DNA from: an uncultured Eubacteriales bacterium
Lineage (GTDB): Bacteria > Bacillota > Clostridia > Christensenellales > Aristaeellaceae
Length of the DNA: 64,000 nucleotides
Direction: 5' to 3'
Assembly (NCBI GenBank): GCA_902778055.1
Contig: CACYWL010000007.1
Location: 179,889-243,888, forward strand
This document shows, piece after piece, positions 8,420 to 18,650 of this stretch; within the stretch, counting starts at the first letter, position 1; each line of letters opens with the position of its first letter. The translations under genes were made by a program, and so were the position numbers. Below the pieces are notes generated by a model. It was not told where the DNA came from. It made no database searches and worked only from the letters and a program-made list of their open reading frames with translations.

Positions 8420-9067
8420 TTATCTCCAGGCCGCCAGGTTAATAATGGTCCGTTTCATGTCATACGCGTAGGATACGGTGTTCCAGGTTCCTCCTCTGCA
8501 ATGGGTCATATAGCAGATACAGGTCTGGGCATGATCCACCAGAAACCGGTTTCTTTTCTGCATGCATCCGGGAAAATAAGCTTCTGATACAAGAATGACC
8601 TCGTCCGCCTCGGCCTTCAGATGATCATACCGCCGGATGTCAGCCGGAAGCCATCGTTCGCTCTGACTGATGCAGGGAAGCGCCATGATCAGCCTGCAGT
8701 CGGGGTGGGTTTTGCGAAAATCCAGCACACATTCCGACGCCAGCGTATCAAAACCCAGCGCGCCTCCGGCCAGGAAAACGCGGATTTCCTGATCATAGCT
8801 TATCCGGAGCTGAACAGGCAGCTGCTCCAGGATCAGCCTCTGCTCCTGCCGGTTCAGGCGGCGATGGCCGGTAAAACACAGGCATTGCCCGGGCGAATAA
8901 GGGAAACCCGGATCAGGAGAAGCCGTATAGCTCAGCTGTCCATCTTCAGCACAGCGATAAAGGCCTCGCTCGGAACCTGCACGGTGCCGAATTGACGCAT
9001 ACGTTTCTTGCCTTCCTTCTGTTTTTCCAGCAACTTTTTCTTTCTCGTGATATCGCCGCCGTAGCAT
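8420..9067 (-). CDS. SLOG/DUF1273-like protein; start uncertain
   Basis: The conserved part begins with [10 protein letters not shown] and continues through [28 protein letters not shown] and [17 protein letters not shown] stretches, as in small SLOG (Rossmann-like, DprA-related) proteins of the DUF1273 group. Homology starts about 45 codons into the frame. The only standard start codon before it is the ATG at 9067, which would overlap the end of lepA by 136 bases in another frame and has a poorly placed AAGGA. Translation may begin at a rare codon near 8915-8940. The true protein is probably about 170 residues. The function is unknown. Confidence 0.7.
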   Translation of the reverse strand: MLRRRYHEKEKVAGKTEGRQETYASIRHRAGSERGLYRCAEDGQLSYTASPDPGFPYSPGQCLCFTGHRRLNRQEQRLILEQLPVQLRISYDQEIRVFLAGGALGFDTLASECVLDFRKTHPDCRLIMALPCISQSERWLPADIRRYDHLKAEADEVILVSEAYFPGCMQKRNRFLVDHAQTCICYMTHCRGGTWNTVSYAYDMKRTIINLAAWR

Positions 9068-10731
9068 TTGGCCAAGACATCCTTTCTCATGGCTTTCACG
9101 GTCTCCCTGGCAATCACTTTTCCTCCGATGGCTGCCTGAATGGGAATCTCAAATTGCTGGCGCGGGATCACATCCTTCAGCTTTTCGGCGATGCTCCGTC
9201 CGCGCGCATACGCCTTGTCACGGTGCACGATGATGGAGAAGGCATCGCAGAGCTCCCCGTTAAGCAGAATATCCAGCTTCACGAGATCGCTTTGCCTGTA
9301 ATCCTTCATTTCATAGTCAAAGGAGGCATAGCCTCTGCTCCGGCTCTTGATCTGATCAAAGAAATCAAAGATGATTTCATTCAGGGGAAGCTCATAATTC
9401 AGCTTGACGCGGCTGCCCTCGTACTGCATATCCAGGAAAATGCCGCGCTTGTCCTGACAGAGATCCATCAGCGTTCCGACGGATTCCTGGGGGGTATAGA
9501 TGGTGGCGTGTACGAACGGCTCTTCCATTTCCGCAATTTCGGTGACCGGCGGAAGATTGGTCGGATTGTCGATCATCAGGACATCGCCGCTGGTTTTGAT
9601 GACCCTGTAAATGACACTGGGCGCGGTGGTAACCAGGTTCAGATCAAATTCTCTTTCAAGCCTGGTCGTAAGAATATCCATATGGAGCAGGCCAAGGAAT
9701 CCGCACCGGAATCCATAGCCGAGGGCTACGGAGGTTTCAGGTTCAAAAGAAAGGGAGGCATCATTCATTCTCAGCTTTTCCAGCGCATCCTTCAGCGCCG
9801 GATAGTCCGCCCCGTCCGCGGGATAAATGCCGCAGTAGACCATCGGCGTCACATGCCGGTATCCGGGAAGCGGCTGACTCGCCGGCCGCATGGCATCCGT
9901 AATCGTATCGCCGACCCTGGTTTCACTGACGTCCTTGATGGAAGCGGAAACATAGCCGACATCGCCTGCTCTCAGCTCAGCGCAGGGGGTATAGTCCGGC
10001 GAGAAGATACCCACTTCAACGACATCATACTCTCCTCCCGTAGCCATCATTTTCATTCTCATGCCGGCCCGGAGGGTCCCTTCCTTGACCCGGATAAAGC
10101 AGATCGCACCCCGATAATTATCATAAAAGGCATCGAAAACCAGAGCCTGGAGCGGTTTTGAAGGATCTCCGGCCGGGGCCGGAATGTGTTCCACGATCGC
10201 TTCAAGCACCTGATCCACGTTCAGTCCGGTCTTCGCAGAAACGCAGGGTGCGTAGCTGGCATCGATGCCGATCACATCCTCAATATCGCGTCTGACTTCC
10301 TCCGGCCTGGCGGAGGGCAGGTCTATTTTGTTGATCACGGGGATGATCTCAAGATCATGCTCCATTGCAAGATAGACATTGGCCAGTGTCTGAGCCTCAA
10401 TCCCCTGCGTAGCATCCACAACAAGGAGAGCGCCTTCGCACGCAGCCAGGGCCCGGCTGACCTCGTAGGTGAAGTCCACGTGTCCGGGTGTATCGATCAG
10501 ATTCAGAATATATTCCCTGCCATTTTTTGCCCGGTAATGCAGATGCACGGCTTTGCTCTTGATGGTAATGCCCCGCTCCCGCTCCAGTTCCATGCTGTCC
10601 AGAATCTGGTCAACCATCTCCCGATGCTCAAAGACTCCGGTCTGTTCAAGAATTCGGTCGGCAAGGGTACTCTTCCCGTGATCAATATGGGCGATAATGC
10701 AGAAATTACGGATATTGTTGGCGTCTGTCAA
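8932..10731 (-). CDS. lepA: elongation factor 4 (LepA), ribosome back-translocating GTPase
   Basis: 599 residues, the normal length. G1 motif AHIDHGKS, G2 region [11 protein letters not shown]3 DTPGHVDF, G4 NKIDLP; the C-terminal end has [15 protein letters not shown], typical of LepA. The start is TTG at 10731 ([15 protein letters not shown]): GGAGG lies 8 bases upstream, and upstream codons in this frame run into plsY without homology. The TTG overlaps the plsY stop by 4 bases (TTGA), showing tight operon coupling. Confidence 0.96.
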   Translation of the reverse strand: MTDANNIRNFCIIAHIDHGKSTLADRILEQTGVFEHREMVDQILDSMELERERGITIKSKAVHLHYRAKNGREYILNLIDTPGHVDFTYEVSRALAACEGALLVVDATQGIEAQTLANVYLAMEHDLEIIPVINKIDLPSARPEEVRRDIEDVIGIDASYAPCVSAKTGLNVDQVLEAIVEHIPAPAGDPSKPLQALVFDAFYDNYRGAICFIRVKEGTLRAGMRMKMMATGGEYDVVEVGIFSPDYTPCAELRAGDVGYVSASIKDVSETRVGDTITDAMRPASQPLPGYRHVTPMVYCGIYPADGADYPALKDALEKLRMNDASLSFEPETSVALGYGFRCGFLGLLHMDILTTRLEREFDLNLVTTAPSVIYRVIKTSGDVLMIDNPTNLPPVTEIAEMEEPFVHATIYTPQESVGTLMDLCQDKRGIFLDMQYEGSRVKLNYELPLNEIIFDFFDQIKSRSRGYASFDYEMKDYRQSDLVKLDILLNGELCDAFSIIVHRDKAYARGRSIAEKLKDVIPRQQFEIPIQAAIGGKVIARETVKAMRKDVLAKCYGGDITRKKKLLEKQKEGKKRMRQFGTVQVPSEAFIAVLKMDS

Positions 10732-11363
10732 TGCGTTTTCCTCCCCTCCTGCCCCTTTCCTCCGGACCCGATCCTGTTTTCCGTTCCATGCAGCAGCCGT
10801 CCGATATTTGCATGGTGCCGGAAAATGCACATCAGAGCCAGGCCGCACGCCCAGAGAATCACAGCCCAGTTCCCGCGGCTGTAAAAGACGGAAACGAGGA
10901 TGGCATAGCTGGTCAATACACAGAGGCTGCCAAGGGATACGTATCTGGTGAGGAGGATCGCGGCAAGACCGATGGCAAAACAGATGAGTGCAGGAATCGG
11001 GAAGCAGAAAAGCAGCACCCCGCAGCTGCTGGCCACACCCTTTCCTCCCTTGAACTGGAAGAAGATCGGCCAGTTATGGCCAATGACGGTGCAGAATCCG
11101 CAGAACATGGCTCCATAGGCAGACCCGGTCAGCAGCCGGCCGATCCAGCAGGCCAGAATCGCTTTGAACGCGTCGCCCAGAAATGTAATCAGACCGGGCA
11201 CCCATCCCATCGTTCGCTGGACGTTGGTGGCTCCGGTGTTTTTGCTTCCGACCGTGCGAAGATCCGGCCCGTGCATCCATCTGGAAACAAGGATTCCCGT
11301 CGAAACCGAACCCAGACAGTACGCAATGATTCCCGCCAGCAAATAGATCAGCCATCTGTTCAT
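10728..11363 (-). CDS. plsY: glycerol-3-phosphate acyltransferase PlsY
   Basis: 211 residues with about six membrane segments. It contains [15 protein letters not shown], the hallmark PlsY motif, then [17 protein letters not shown] and a third conserved stretch [16 protein letters not shown]. It transfers acyl groups from acyl-phosphate to glycerol-3-phosphate, the first step of phospholipid synthesis. The ATG at 11363 has AGGAGG nine bases upstream and lies one base after the der stop; an ATG at 11372 touches the ribosome site and is unlikely. Confidence 0.96.
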   Translation of the reverse strand: MNRWLIYLLAGIIAYCLGSVSTGILVSRWMHGPDLRTVGSKNTGATNVQRTMGWVPGLITFLGDAFKAILACWIGRLLTGSAYGAMFCGFCTVIGHNWPIFFQFKGGKGVASSCGVLLFCFPIPALICFAIGLAAILLTRYVSLGSLCVLTSYAILVSVFYSRGNWAVILWACGLALMCIFRHHANIGRLLHGTENRIGSGGKGQEGRKTH

Positions 11364-11364
11364 C

Positions 11365-12699
11365 TCAGGCATCCTCCTTTTTCCTTGGGCGAAGGATAAA
11401 ACGTATCGGGGTTCCGCTGAACCCGAACGTCTTTCTGAAATAGTTTTCCAGATATCTTTCGTAGGCAAAAAACATCAGTTTTTCATCGTTGACAAAAAGA
11501 ATAAAGGTAGGGGGACAGGTCCCCTGCTGTGTGGCGTAGTAAATCTTCAGGCGTCTTCCCCCCTGCAGCGGAGGCTGCAGGGCGTTCGTGGCTTCGTTGA
11601 GAATATCGTTCAGCACGCCCGTCTTGATCCGTTTGCACGCTTCCGCATAAACCTCGCAGACCTGGCTCAGAACGGTATTGACCCGCTGCCCCGTCATGGC
11701 TGAAATAAACTGAACCGGGCAGTAATCCATGAATTTAAGCTGGCTCAGAATCTGCTTTCTGGTTTTCTCCAGCGTGCCTGTTTCTTTTTCAATCGTATCC
11801 CATTTATTGACCAGGATCAGCGCAGCCTTTCCCTCGTCGTGGATGAGGCCGGCGATCTTGGTATCCTGCTCGGTGACTCCGTCGTTTGCATCCAGCATCA
11901 ATACGGCAACATCGCATCTCCGGATCGCTGCGATGGAGCGGAGCACGCTGTATCTTTCCAGCGTCTCGTCTTCCACGGCTCTCTTCCTGCGGATTCCGGC
12001 GGTATCAATGATGTTGATCGGCGTACCGTCCGGGAGGAAATGAAGCGTATCTATGGCATCCCGGGTTGTGCCCGCAATATCGGACACCATGGTCCTTTTC
12101 TGTCCCAGCAGCATGTTGGCCAGAGAGCTCTTGCCCACATTGGGCCTTCCGACAATCGCCATCTGCAGAACATGCTCCGTATCTTCCTCTTCGGGAGGCA
12201 CCTCGGGCAGCTGCCGGAAAATCTCGTCCAGCAGATCGCCGAAGCCGAGCATATTGACGCCGCTGATTCCGACAGGATCCCCTAAGCCAAGCTCATAGAA
12301 TTCATACAGGCGGTCCCCCAGACCCGGGTAATCGATTTTATTGACGACAAGGATAACCGGCTTCTTCGTTTTGCGGAGAAGATTGGCCACTTCCCGGTCA
12401 TCGTCCGTCAGGCCGTCCCTTGCGTCCGTAAAGAAGCAGATGGCATCGGCGGTTTCCATGGCGATTTCAGCCTGCTCCCGCATCTGGGAAAAGAGAACAT
12501 CTTCACTCCGGGGGTCAATTCCGCCGGTGTCTATCAGGGTAAATCCCCTTCCAAGCCACTCCACGTCCGCATAGACCCGATCGCGCGTAACGCCGGGAAG
12601 GTCATCCACGATGCTGATCCTTCGCCCGGCCATTTTATTGAAAAAGGTGGATTTTCCGACATTGGGTCTTCCGATGATCGCGACCAGCGGCTTCGCCAT
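11365..12699 (-). CDS. der: ribosome assembly GTPase Der (EngA)
   Basis: 444 residues with two tandem GTPase domains: GRPNVGKST at residue 10 with DLPGVTRDR and DTGG, and again GRPNVGKSS near 185 with DIAGTTRDAID and DTAGIRRKR. A C-terminal KH-like domain follows (RRLKIYYATQQGTCPPTFILF). Der is needed for 50S subunit maturation. It is followed after one base by plsY and preceded by the PDZ-DUF512 gene, a neighbourhood common in Clostridia. Confidence 0.97.
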   Translation of the reverse strand: MAKPLVAIIGRPNVGKSTFFNKMAGRRISIVDDLPGVTRDRVYADVEWLGRGFTLIDTGGIDPRSEDVLFSQMREQAEIAMETADAICFFTDARDGLTDDDREVANLLRKTKKPVILVVNKIDYPGLGDRLYEFYELGLGDPVGISGVNMLGFGDLLDEIFRQLPEVPPEEEDTEHVLQMAIVGRPNVGKSSLANMLLGQKRTMVSDIAGTTRDAIDTLHFLPDGTPINIIDTAGIRRKRAVEDETLERYSVLRSIAAIRRCDVAVLMLDANDGVTEQDTKIAGLIHDEGKAALILVNKWDTIEKETGTLEKTRKQILSQLKFMDYCPVQFISAMTGQRVNTVLSQVCEVYAEACKRIKTGVLNDILNEATNALQPPLQGGRRLKIYYATQQGTCPPTFILFVNDEKLMFFAYERYLENYFRKTFGFSGTPIRFILRPRKKEDA

Positions 12700-12756
12700 T
12701 TCTGCTTCCTCCTGTTCTTATCCGCGGCGGCTGCGGGATAATGGTGCTCATTTGAT

Positions 12757-14070
12757 TCATACCCCGTGCAGCGCCCTGAGAAAATCTTCCCCGTGGTTTT
12801 GGACAACCCTGACGGAAATGCCCGTCTTCTGCTCCACATCCTGAACCGTCAGGTCATCCAGAAAGCAGTCTGTCCCTTCCCGGAGCATACTGCAGGAGAT
12901 GAGAATCCTGTCCGCTTCTCTGCCCTTCAGCGCATTCAGCAGATCGTTCCCCGTGATGAGCCCCGTCACCGTCACGGAGGGGCCGAAGAAATGGTTGGGA
13001 ACCGCGAAAACATCGACCGTATCACAGCCGGATGCATATTCTTCGGCAAGCTGCCGGATATACTGCAGCGCCGAGACGCCGGTCGGAATGAGGATATGCC
13101 TGCCGGCCCGCGGCTCGCTGAGCCCATACTGCTGCTGAAGCGCAGGCCAGCTGTCCCTGCATTCCTGCTCCAGCAGGCGAAGCATCCCGATCCCGTTCTC
13201 GATCTGCGGATACCCTTCATAGGCCTCCTCCCGGGGCACCTGCATTCCCGCGATGCTGTAAAACTCGTCCGCCGGGAAAATAAAGCGGGTGCCCAGCTCG
13301 CGTAGGTAATAGGCCTGGATCAGCTCAAAATCCGTAATCATCCTTCTGGCTTCCTCCGGGCGGTACAGCCGCAGGGGAAAGAGCCCTTCCCGATGGTCGG
13401 TCAGTCCGATCGGAACAATCGCCAGGCTTTGAGCCGCGGGATAAAGGCCGGCCAGATCGACGATTGTCTGATGAAGAACATCGCCGTCGTTCACACCGGG
13501 GCAGAGAACAACCTGACAGTGAAACTTCAGTCCGGCCTCAGCCATGAGCCGTAGCCGATCCAGCAGGTTTCCCGCGGAAGGATTCCGAAGCATTTTCCTG
13601 CGGACATCAGGATCTGTCGCATGCACGGAAATGTACAGGGGAGAAGCCTTCCTTTTCAGAATACGCTGAAACTCAGCGTCATCCACGTTGGTCAGGGTTA
13701 CAAAATTCCCCATCATCAGGCTCAGCCGCCAGTCATCGTCCTTGACATACAGCGTCCTTCTCATTCCCGGAGGCATCTGGTCCACGAAGCAGAAGATGCA
13801 GTGATTTCTGCAGGCCCGCGGCTCAAGGATCACTCTTTCGTCCAGCTTCAGTCCCAGGGGCGTGTTTGCCGATTTGTGAAGCCGGATGGTGCGTTCTTCT
13901 CCAGAGGCATCCCGAAGTTCTATCTTCAGGCGGCTGTCAATGACCAGGGCCTGGTAATCAATCTCATCCAGCACCTCTTCATTGTTGATTTTCAGAAGGA
14001 CATCTCCCGCTCTGATCCCCGCTCTGTCCGCCATGGAGCCCTTGATAACCTTCAGAATCGTTATCGCCAC
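12757..14070 (-). CDS. PDZ-domain radical SAM-like protein with DUF512
   Basis: 437 residues. Residues 1-60 form a PDZ-like fold (IKGSMADRAGIRAGDVLLKING-type sequence). Near residue 85 ACRNHCIFCFVDQMPPGMR supplies three cysteines (CxxxCxxC), as in iron-sulphur radical SAM proteins. The rest matches the DUF512 layout with QVVLCPGVND, VPIGLTDHREG and a C-terminal VTGLITGNDLL. Such proteins sit beside der in many Clostridia; their reaction is not established. Confidence 0.88.
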   Translation of the reverse strand: MAITILKVIKGSMADRAGIRAGDVLLKINNEEVLDEIDYQALVIDSRLKIELRDASGEERTIRLHKSANTPLGLKLDERVILEPRACRNHCIFCFVDQMPPGMRRTLYVKDDDWRLSLMMGNFVTLTNVDDAEFQRILKRKASPLYISVHATDPDVRRKMLRNPSAGNLLDRLRLMAEAGLKFHCQVVLCPGVNDGDVLHQTIVDLAGLYPAAQSLAIVPIGLTDHREGLFPLRLYRPEEARRMITDFELIQAYYLRELGTRFIFPADEFYSIAGMQVPREEAYEGYPQIENGIGMLRLLEQECRDSWPALQQQYGLSEPRAGRHILIPTGVSALQYIRQLAEEYASGCDTVDVFAVPNHFFGPSVTVTGLITGNDLLNALKGREADRILISCSMLREGTDCFLDDLTVQDVEQKTGISVRVVQNHGEDFLRALHGV

Positions 14071-14145
14071 GAAACAGCCTCCCCTGCCTGATCTCGGGTT
14101 TTAATTATCCCCAAAGAACTCTGGATTGTCAAGGAAGGAAAGCCT

Positions 14146-16155
14146 TCAGTTCAGCGCAACCTGAAGATTCCTGTCCTGAATATAGCGATGTGCAAGCTCC
14201 GCAATCTGACGGCACTCCCCGGCCCTGGACGGATCCGAGAGAAGATCCCTCACGCAGGCCTGAACTTCATCCAGCAGGCGGACATCTCCTCCGCCTGTCA
14301 GCTGCAGCATGGCATCTCCGCTCTGCCTCGTCCCCATCAGATCCCCGGGACCCCTCATCTCAAGATCCTTCTGGGCGACGAGAAATCCGTCGTTCGTTTC
14401 GCAGAGGATTTTCAGCTTCTGTCCGGCGCCCGACAGCAGAAAACACCAGCTCTCGTCCGAGCCTCTTCCCACCCGGCCGCGCAGCTGATGGAGCTGGCTC
14501 AGGCCGTATCTCTCCGCGTTTTCGATCACAATCACTGTGGCGTTCGGAACATTGACGCCAACTTCAATGACCGTTGTCGCCACAAGAACATCCAGTTCTC
14601 CCGCCGCGAACTGATGCAGCGTTTCATTTTTTTCATCCGCTTTCTGGGTCCCATAGACCTTCCCCACCCGAAGCCCCCTGAGTTCACCGGAAATCAGTTC
14701 TTCAAAAAGGGTCTGGGCGCTTTTCACATCCTGCAGCGACTCGCTGTCTTCCACAAGAGGACAGACCACATAGGCCTGCCGCCCCTCCGCAATCTGCTTT
14801 CGAAGAAAGGCATACATGCCGCTGCGCTTCTCTGCGGGTACCAGTCTTGTTTTTACGGGGATTCGTCCGGCCGGAAGCTCATCGACCACGCTGAGATCCA
14901 GATCCCCGTAAAGAATCAGCGCCAGCGTTCTGGGAATGGGTGTAGCGGACATGACCAGAACATGCGCACTTTGCGCCTGTTCTCCGGAGCTTTTCTCCTG
15001 AAGGGCGCTTCGCTGCCGCACCCCGAAACGGTGCTGCTCGTCCGTAATGACCAGACCGAGATGAGAATAGTTCACGCCCTCGCTGATCAATGCATGCGTC
15101 CCGAATACGACCTGACAGCTGCCGTCGGCAAGTTCTTTCAGAATTTTCCTTCGCTGGGCCGCCCTGACGCTTCCCGTCAGCAGTTCGCAGGTGATCCCTT
15201 CCTTCTCCATCCACGGCCTGGCGTTTTCATAATGCTGTCTGGCCAGGATTTCGGTGGGAGCCATCATCGCGGCCTGAAAGCCCTGCCGGCAGACGAGCCA
15301 GATCGCGCCGAAGGCAATGGCAGTTTTTCCGCATCCGACATCCCCCTGAACCAGCCTGCTCATGGCACAGTCTCCGCGGAGATCAGAAGCGATTTCCTGC
15401 AGCACCCGTTTCTGTGCTTCCGTTGGCATAAAGGGCATTTTCGACCAGAAAAGGTCCGGATCCTCAGCCGGTATATTCATTGGCCAACCGCGCGGCCTCT
15501 GATTCCGAAACTCGGCAACGCTCATCAGATACATCAGCGCGTTCTCAAAATCGAGGCGGCGTTTTGCCTGAAGAATCTGCTCCCGGCTTTCCGGAAAGTG
15601 AACAGCATCAATCGCATCCTTTCTGGAAATCAGGTTGTATCTCTGACGGAAGCTTTGAGGAAGCGTCTCCGGACAGCAGGTTTCCAGCTGGCCGAGCGCC
15701 TCCCGCATCAACTGCTGAATGAACCGTGCAGGTATGCCGCGGACAGTCCGGTAAACCGGATTCCATCTCCGTTCAGATACAAGCTTTGGATTCAGAAGTG
15801 TTCTCCGGCCGTTCTTGACCTGAATCCGTCCGTAGAGGGCAACAGCCTGTCCGCCGGAAATCTGATGGGTCATCCAGGGCTCATTAAACCAGCAGACAGG
15901 AAGAGACTGATTCTGATCCTTCAGCACCGCGCTGACCCTGCTGATCCCTCTGAAATAGGAAATCCTGGGTTCCTCCGAGATCGTTCCCTCGACAAGAACG
16001 TCCCCTTCCCAGGCCCGATCCAGCGGAATCGAATGGATATGATCCTCATAACGCACAGGAAAGAAAAACAATAAATCGCGCAATGAGGTAATTCCCATTG
16101 CGCGGAGATGGTTCAATCTGGCGGGACCCAGTCCCTTCAGGTCAGATAATTCCAT
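14146..16155 (-). CDS. recG: ATP-dependent DNA helicase RecG
   Basis: 669 residues. An N-terminal OB/wedge domain is followed by helicase motif I VQGDVGCGKTAIAFGA, motif II ITDEQHRFGVRQR (DEQH, as usual in RecG), motif III VMSATPIPRTLAL, and the C-terminal MRGPGDLMGTRQSG. RecG reverses stalled replication forks and unwinds branched DNA. It follows fakA after 10 bases. Confidence 0.97.
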   Translation of the reverse strand: MELSDLKGLGPARLNHLRAMGITSLRDLLFFFPVRYEDHIHSIPLDRAWEGDVLVEGTISEEPRISYFRGISRVSAVLKDQNQSLPVCWFNEPWMTHQISGGQAVALYGRIQVKNGRRTLLNPKLVSERRWNPVYRTVRGIPARFIQQLMREALGQLETCCPETLPQSFRQRYNLISRKDAIDAVHFPESREQILQAKRRLDFENALMYLMSVAEFRNQRPRGWPMNIPAEDPDLFWSKMPFMPTEAQKRVLQEIASDLRGDCAMSRLVQGDVGCGKTAIAFGAIWLVCRQGFQAAMMAPTEILARQHYENARPWMEKEGITCELLTGSVRAAQRRKILKELADGSCQVVFGTHALISEGVNYSHLGLVITDEQHRFGVRQRSALQEKSSGEQAQSAHVLVMSATPIPRTLALILYGDLDLSVVDELPAGRIPVKTRLVPAEKRSGMYAFLRKQIAEGRQAYVVCPLVEDSESLQDVKSAQTLFEELISGELRGLRVGKVYGTQKADEKNETLHQFAAGELDVLVATTVIEVGVNVPNATVIVIENAERYGLSQLHQLRGRVGRGSDESWCFLLSGAGQKLKILCETNDGFLVAQKDLEMRGPGDLMGTRQSGDAMLQLTGGGDVRLLDEVQACVRDLLSDPSRAGECRQIAELAHRYIQDRNLQVALN

Positions 16156-16165
16156 TTTGCCGGCC

Positions 16166-17830
16166 TTATTCCACAGAAATCAGATAATAATACAGCGGCT
16201 GACCCCCGCAGTGATATTCAACATCGCACTCGGGATATTCCTCCCCCAGCTGTTCAGCCAGGGAGGCGGCCGCTTCCTCGGTGACATCGGCACCGTAGTA
16301 AACCGTGATCAGCTCATCTTCATCGGTGACCACATTGCGCATGGTCTCAAGCGCGACATGGTCGATATCGCTTCCGGAGAATTCAATCTGCCCGTTATGA
16401 AGGCCGATGATATCCCCTTCCTTAATCTCTATTCCGTTGAATTCACTGTCGCGGATGGCATAGGTCACCGTGGCGGTTTTCACATGCTCTGCCGCCTCAC
16501 ACATGCGCGCAAAGTTATCCTCCGCGGACTGATCTCCCTGGAAGGCGATCGCCGCCGCAATACCCATGGCCACATTCTTCGTCGGAACAACCTTGACATC
16601 GCGGCTGCTCATTTTTGCCGCCTGGTTGGCCGCAAAAATGATGTTGCCGTTATTCGGCAGGATGAAAATATGCTCGGCATTCACCCGGTTCATGGCGTGA
16701 AGAATGTCGTCCACAGAGGGATTCATGGTTTGTCCTCCCTCTACAATCTGATCGACGTTCAAATCCTGGAAGAAGCTTGTAAAACCGCTTCCCATGGAAA
16801 TCGCGACCATGCCGAATTCCTTTTCGGGCCCGGCCGGGACTTCCTCCTCCGCTTCAGGCGCAGGGGCATTTTCGGCCTCGAGAGCGCGCTTCATTTCGGC
16901 CAGATTGTCAATCTGAACATGAATAATCTCGCCCATTTCCACGCCGTATTCCAAGGCTGAACCGGGATTGTCCGTGTGAACATGAACGGTCGCGCCGCTC
17001 AGATCGCCCTGGACCTGAACGCAGTCTCCGATCCGGTTCAGTCTGCGGCGGAAGGAATCCAGGTCATGCTCATCGCAGTCATCCCGGAAGCGCGTAAGCT
17101 CAAACTGCACACAGTAGGTGTAAGTCAGCTCCCTTGAAAGATCATGCCAGTCATCCGTCTGGTTCTCCGCGTCCTGTTCCTCGCCGGAGCCGATCAGACT
17201 GATGTCTTCTCCGCGGAGTACGGCCGCATATCCCTGATAGATGAACAGAAGCCCGCGGCCTCCGGAATCCACCACGCCGGCCTGCTTCAGGGCAGGAAGC
17301 ATATCAGGGGTCTTTTTCAGAATTGCTTCGCCGCTCTTCAGCATGACGCTGATCAGCGCATCATAGTCATCCGGATCCTTCTGCGCCTGCTTCATGGCGT
17401 CTTCGGCAACAACGCGCGCCACGGTCAGGATGGTCCCTTCCTTGGGCTTCATGACCGCCTTGTATGCCACTTCGGCGCCCTTGCACAGAGCCTCCGCAAA
17501 CTGAACCGGCGTGATTTTTTCAACACCCTTCAGCGCCTTGGCAAAGCCGCGGAAAAGCTGGCTCGTGATGACGCCGCTGTTTCCTCTGGCGCCTTTCAGC
17601 GCGCCCTTGCTCAGAGCTCCGGCAGCTTCATCCGCGCGAAGAAATTCCTTGCTGTTGATCTCCCGGATCGCGCTCTGCATGGTCAGGGACATATTTGTCC
17701 CCGTATCCCCGTCCGGCACCGGAAAAACATTGAGCGCATCCACCAGCTCCCTGTTTTTTTCCAGCAAGGCGGCGCCGGCCATGACCATATCCCTCAGCAA
17801 AAGACCGTCAATCGTCTTAAACTGTATCAA
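16166..17830 (-). CDS. fakA: fatty acid kinase catalytic subunit FakA (DAK2/DegV-type)
   Basis: 554 residues. The N-terminal DAK2 kinase domain has VFPVPDGDTGTNMSLT and KGALKGARGNSGVI, which bind ATP and metal. A linker with VQGDLSGATVHVHTDNPG leads to the C-terminal FakB-like domain with the middle stretch FILPNNGNIIFAANQA. FakA phosphorylates fatty acids held by FakB (DegV) proteins, which are not in this window; plsY in the same block consumes acyl-phosphate. The start is a TTG at 17830 behind a G-rich ribosome site. Confidence 0.93.
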   Translation of the reverse strand: MIQFKTIDGLLLRDMVMAGAALLEKNRELVDALNVFPVPDGDTGTNMSLTMQSAIREINSKEFLRADEAAGALSKGALKGARGNSGVITSQLFRGFAKALKGVEKITPVQFAEALCKGAEVAYKAVMKPKEGTILTVARVVAEDAMKQAQKDPDDYDALISVMLKSGEAILKKTPDMLPALKQAGVVDSGGRGLLFIYQGYAAVLRGEDISLIGSGEEQDAENQTDDWHDLSRELTYTYCVQFELTRFRDDCDEHDLDSFRRRLNRIGDCVQVQGDLSGATVHVHTDNPGSALEYGVEMGEIIHVQIDNLAEMKRALEAENAPAPEAEEEVPAGPEKEFGMVAISMGSGFTSFFQDLNVDQIVEGGQTMNPSVDDILHAMNRVNAEHIFILPNNGNIIFAANQAAKMSSRDVKVVPTKNVAMGIAAAIAFQGDQSAEDNFARMCEAAEHVKTATVTYAIRDSEFNGIEIKEGDIIGLHNGQIEFSGSDIDHVALETMRNVVTDEDELITVYYGADVTEEAAASLAEQLGEEYPECDVEYHCGGQPLYYYLISVE

Positions 17831-17883
17831 AAGGTTGTCCCCCCGTTCATTCAGTCTGCGAAAATGTCGGATCCGTTCATCCG

Positions 17884-18234
17884 TCAGATGCGAATCCCTT
17901 CAACCGTAATGCTGACCTTTCTGACTTTTACGCCGGTCATGGCTTCCAGCTTGTAGCGCACTGTATCCACGATTGTTTTGCAGACCTCGGCAATCGAAAC
18001 ACCGTATTCAACAATGATGAACAGATCTACATCGAGCATGTCCCCAACGTTCCGAATCTGGACGCCCTTGCTCAGGTTTTCCCGTCCAAGCCATTCGACC
18101 AGGCCGTCCGTCGCGCGCTTTCCGCACATCGCGACAATGCCGTAGCACTCCAGGGCGGCATATCCAACGACCTTCATCATCACGTCATCGGAAATGTAGA
18201 TCGTTCCCTCGCTGTTCTTCACCTTGCATTCCAT
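17884..18234 (-). CDS. Asp23/Gls24 family protein
   Basis: 116 residues, small and soluble, with ISDDVMMKVVGYAALECYGIVAM, DLFIIVEYG and VDTVRYKLEAMTGV, the conserved pattern of the Asp23 (YloU) family. In Firmicutes this gene nearly always precedes fakA, as here (53 bases). Family members associate with the membrane through partners and respond to envelope stress. GGGAGG precedes the ATG. It is the first gene of the minus-strand block. Confidence 0.92.
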   Translation of the reverse strand: MECKVKNSEGTIYISDDVMMKVVGYAALECYGIVAMCGKRATDGLVEWLGRENLSKGVQIRNVGDMLDVDLFIIVEYGVSIAEVCKTIVDTVRYKLEAMTGVKVRKVSITVEGIRI

Positions 18235-18350
18235 AACAATCTATCCCTCCCGTTCCTGTCATCCGAAGCACATCCGAATGATCTGTTCACAAAGGACTAA
18301 AGAATTATACAGGAACTTTGCCTGTTAGGCAAGCTTTTTTGAAAATGGCC

Positions 18351-18379
18351 TTGACAAAGGCTTCGATCTCCCATATGAT
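18351..18379 (+). promoter_or_regulatory. promoter of the tyrosine T-box operon
   Basis: TTGACA at 18351-18356 and TATGAT at 18374-18379 with a 17-base spacer. A small hairpin with a T run (TTGCCT, AGGCAA, TTTTTT; 18318-18340) lies just upstream and may insulate the promoter. Confidence 0.8.
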
Positions 18380-18387
18380 CTATTTGC

Positions 18388-18640
18388 TTGCGATGATGGG
18401 AAGAAGCCGCTGACCGCGCCGTACAGAGAGATCCCGTTTGCTGGAAGGGATTCGGCCGGCTTCGGATATACGCCCCGGAGCATCCGTCCTGAAGGCGTAT
18501 GATTCTGCTGTGTAGGGGCGGCCCGGTTCGCCGGTTACAGCGTTTGATGAGAGTCGGTGAAGTATTTTGCCGGCTGAATGGAAGTGGTACCGCGGCCCTC
18601 TCCGCCTTCCGGGTGGAGGGGGTTTTTATATTGAAGGAGG
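18388..18640 (+). ncRNA. T-box leader, tyrosine specifier
   Basis: The T-box TGGTACCGCGG at 18585-18595 is followed by a terminator. In stem I, GAAGCCG (about 18402) pairs with CGGCTTC (18457-18463). The loop after it reads GGATATACG: both overlapping triplets, TAT (18467-18469) and TAC (18469-18471), code for tyrosine, and TAC lies five bases before GGAG, as in the first T-box. The operon contains tyrS, so the specificity is well supported. The leader senses uncharged tRNA-Tyr. Confidence 0.92.
18596..18628 (+). terminator. T-box attenuator terminator
   Basis: CCCTCTCCGCC and GGTGGAGGGGG (18596-18622) form the stem, followed by TTTTT. It partly overlaps the 3' end of the antiterminator element. 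Confidence 0.85.
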
Positions 18641-18650
18641 TTTTTTCAGT

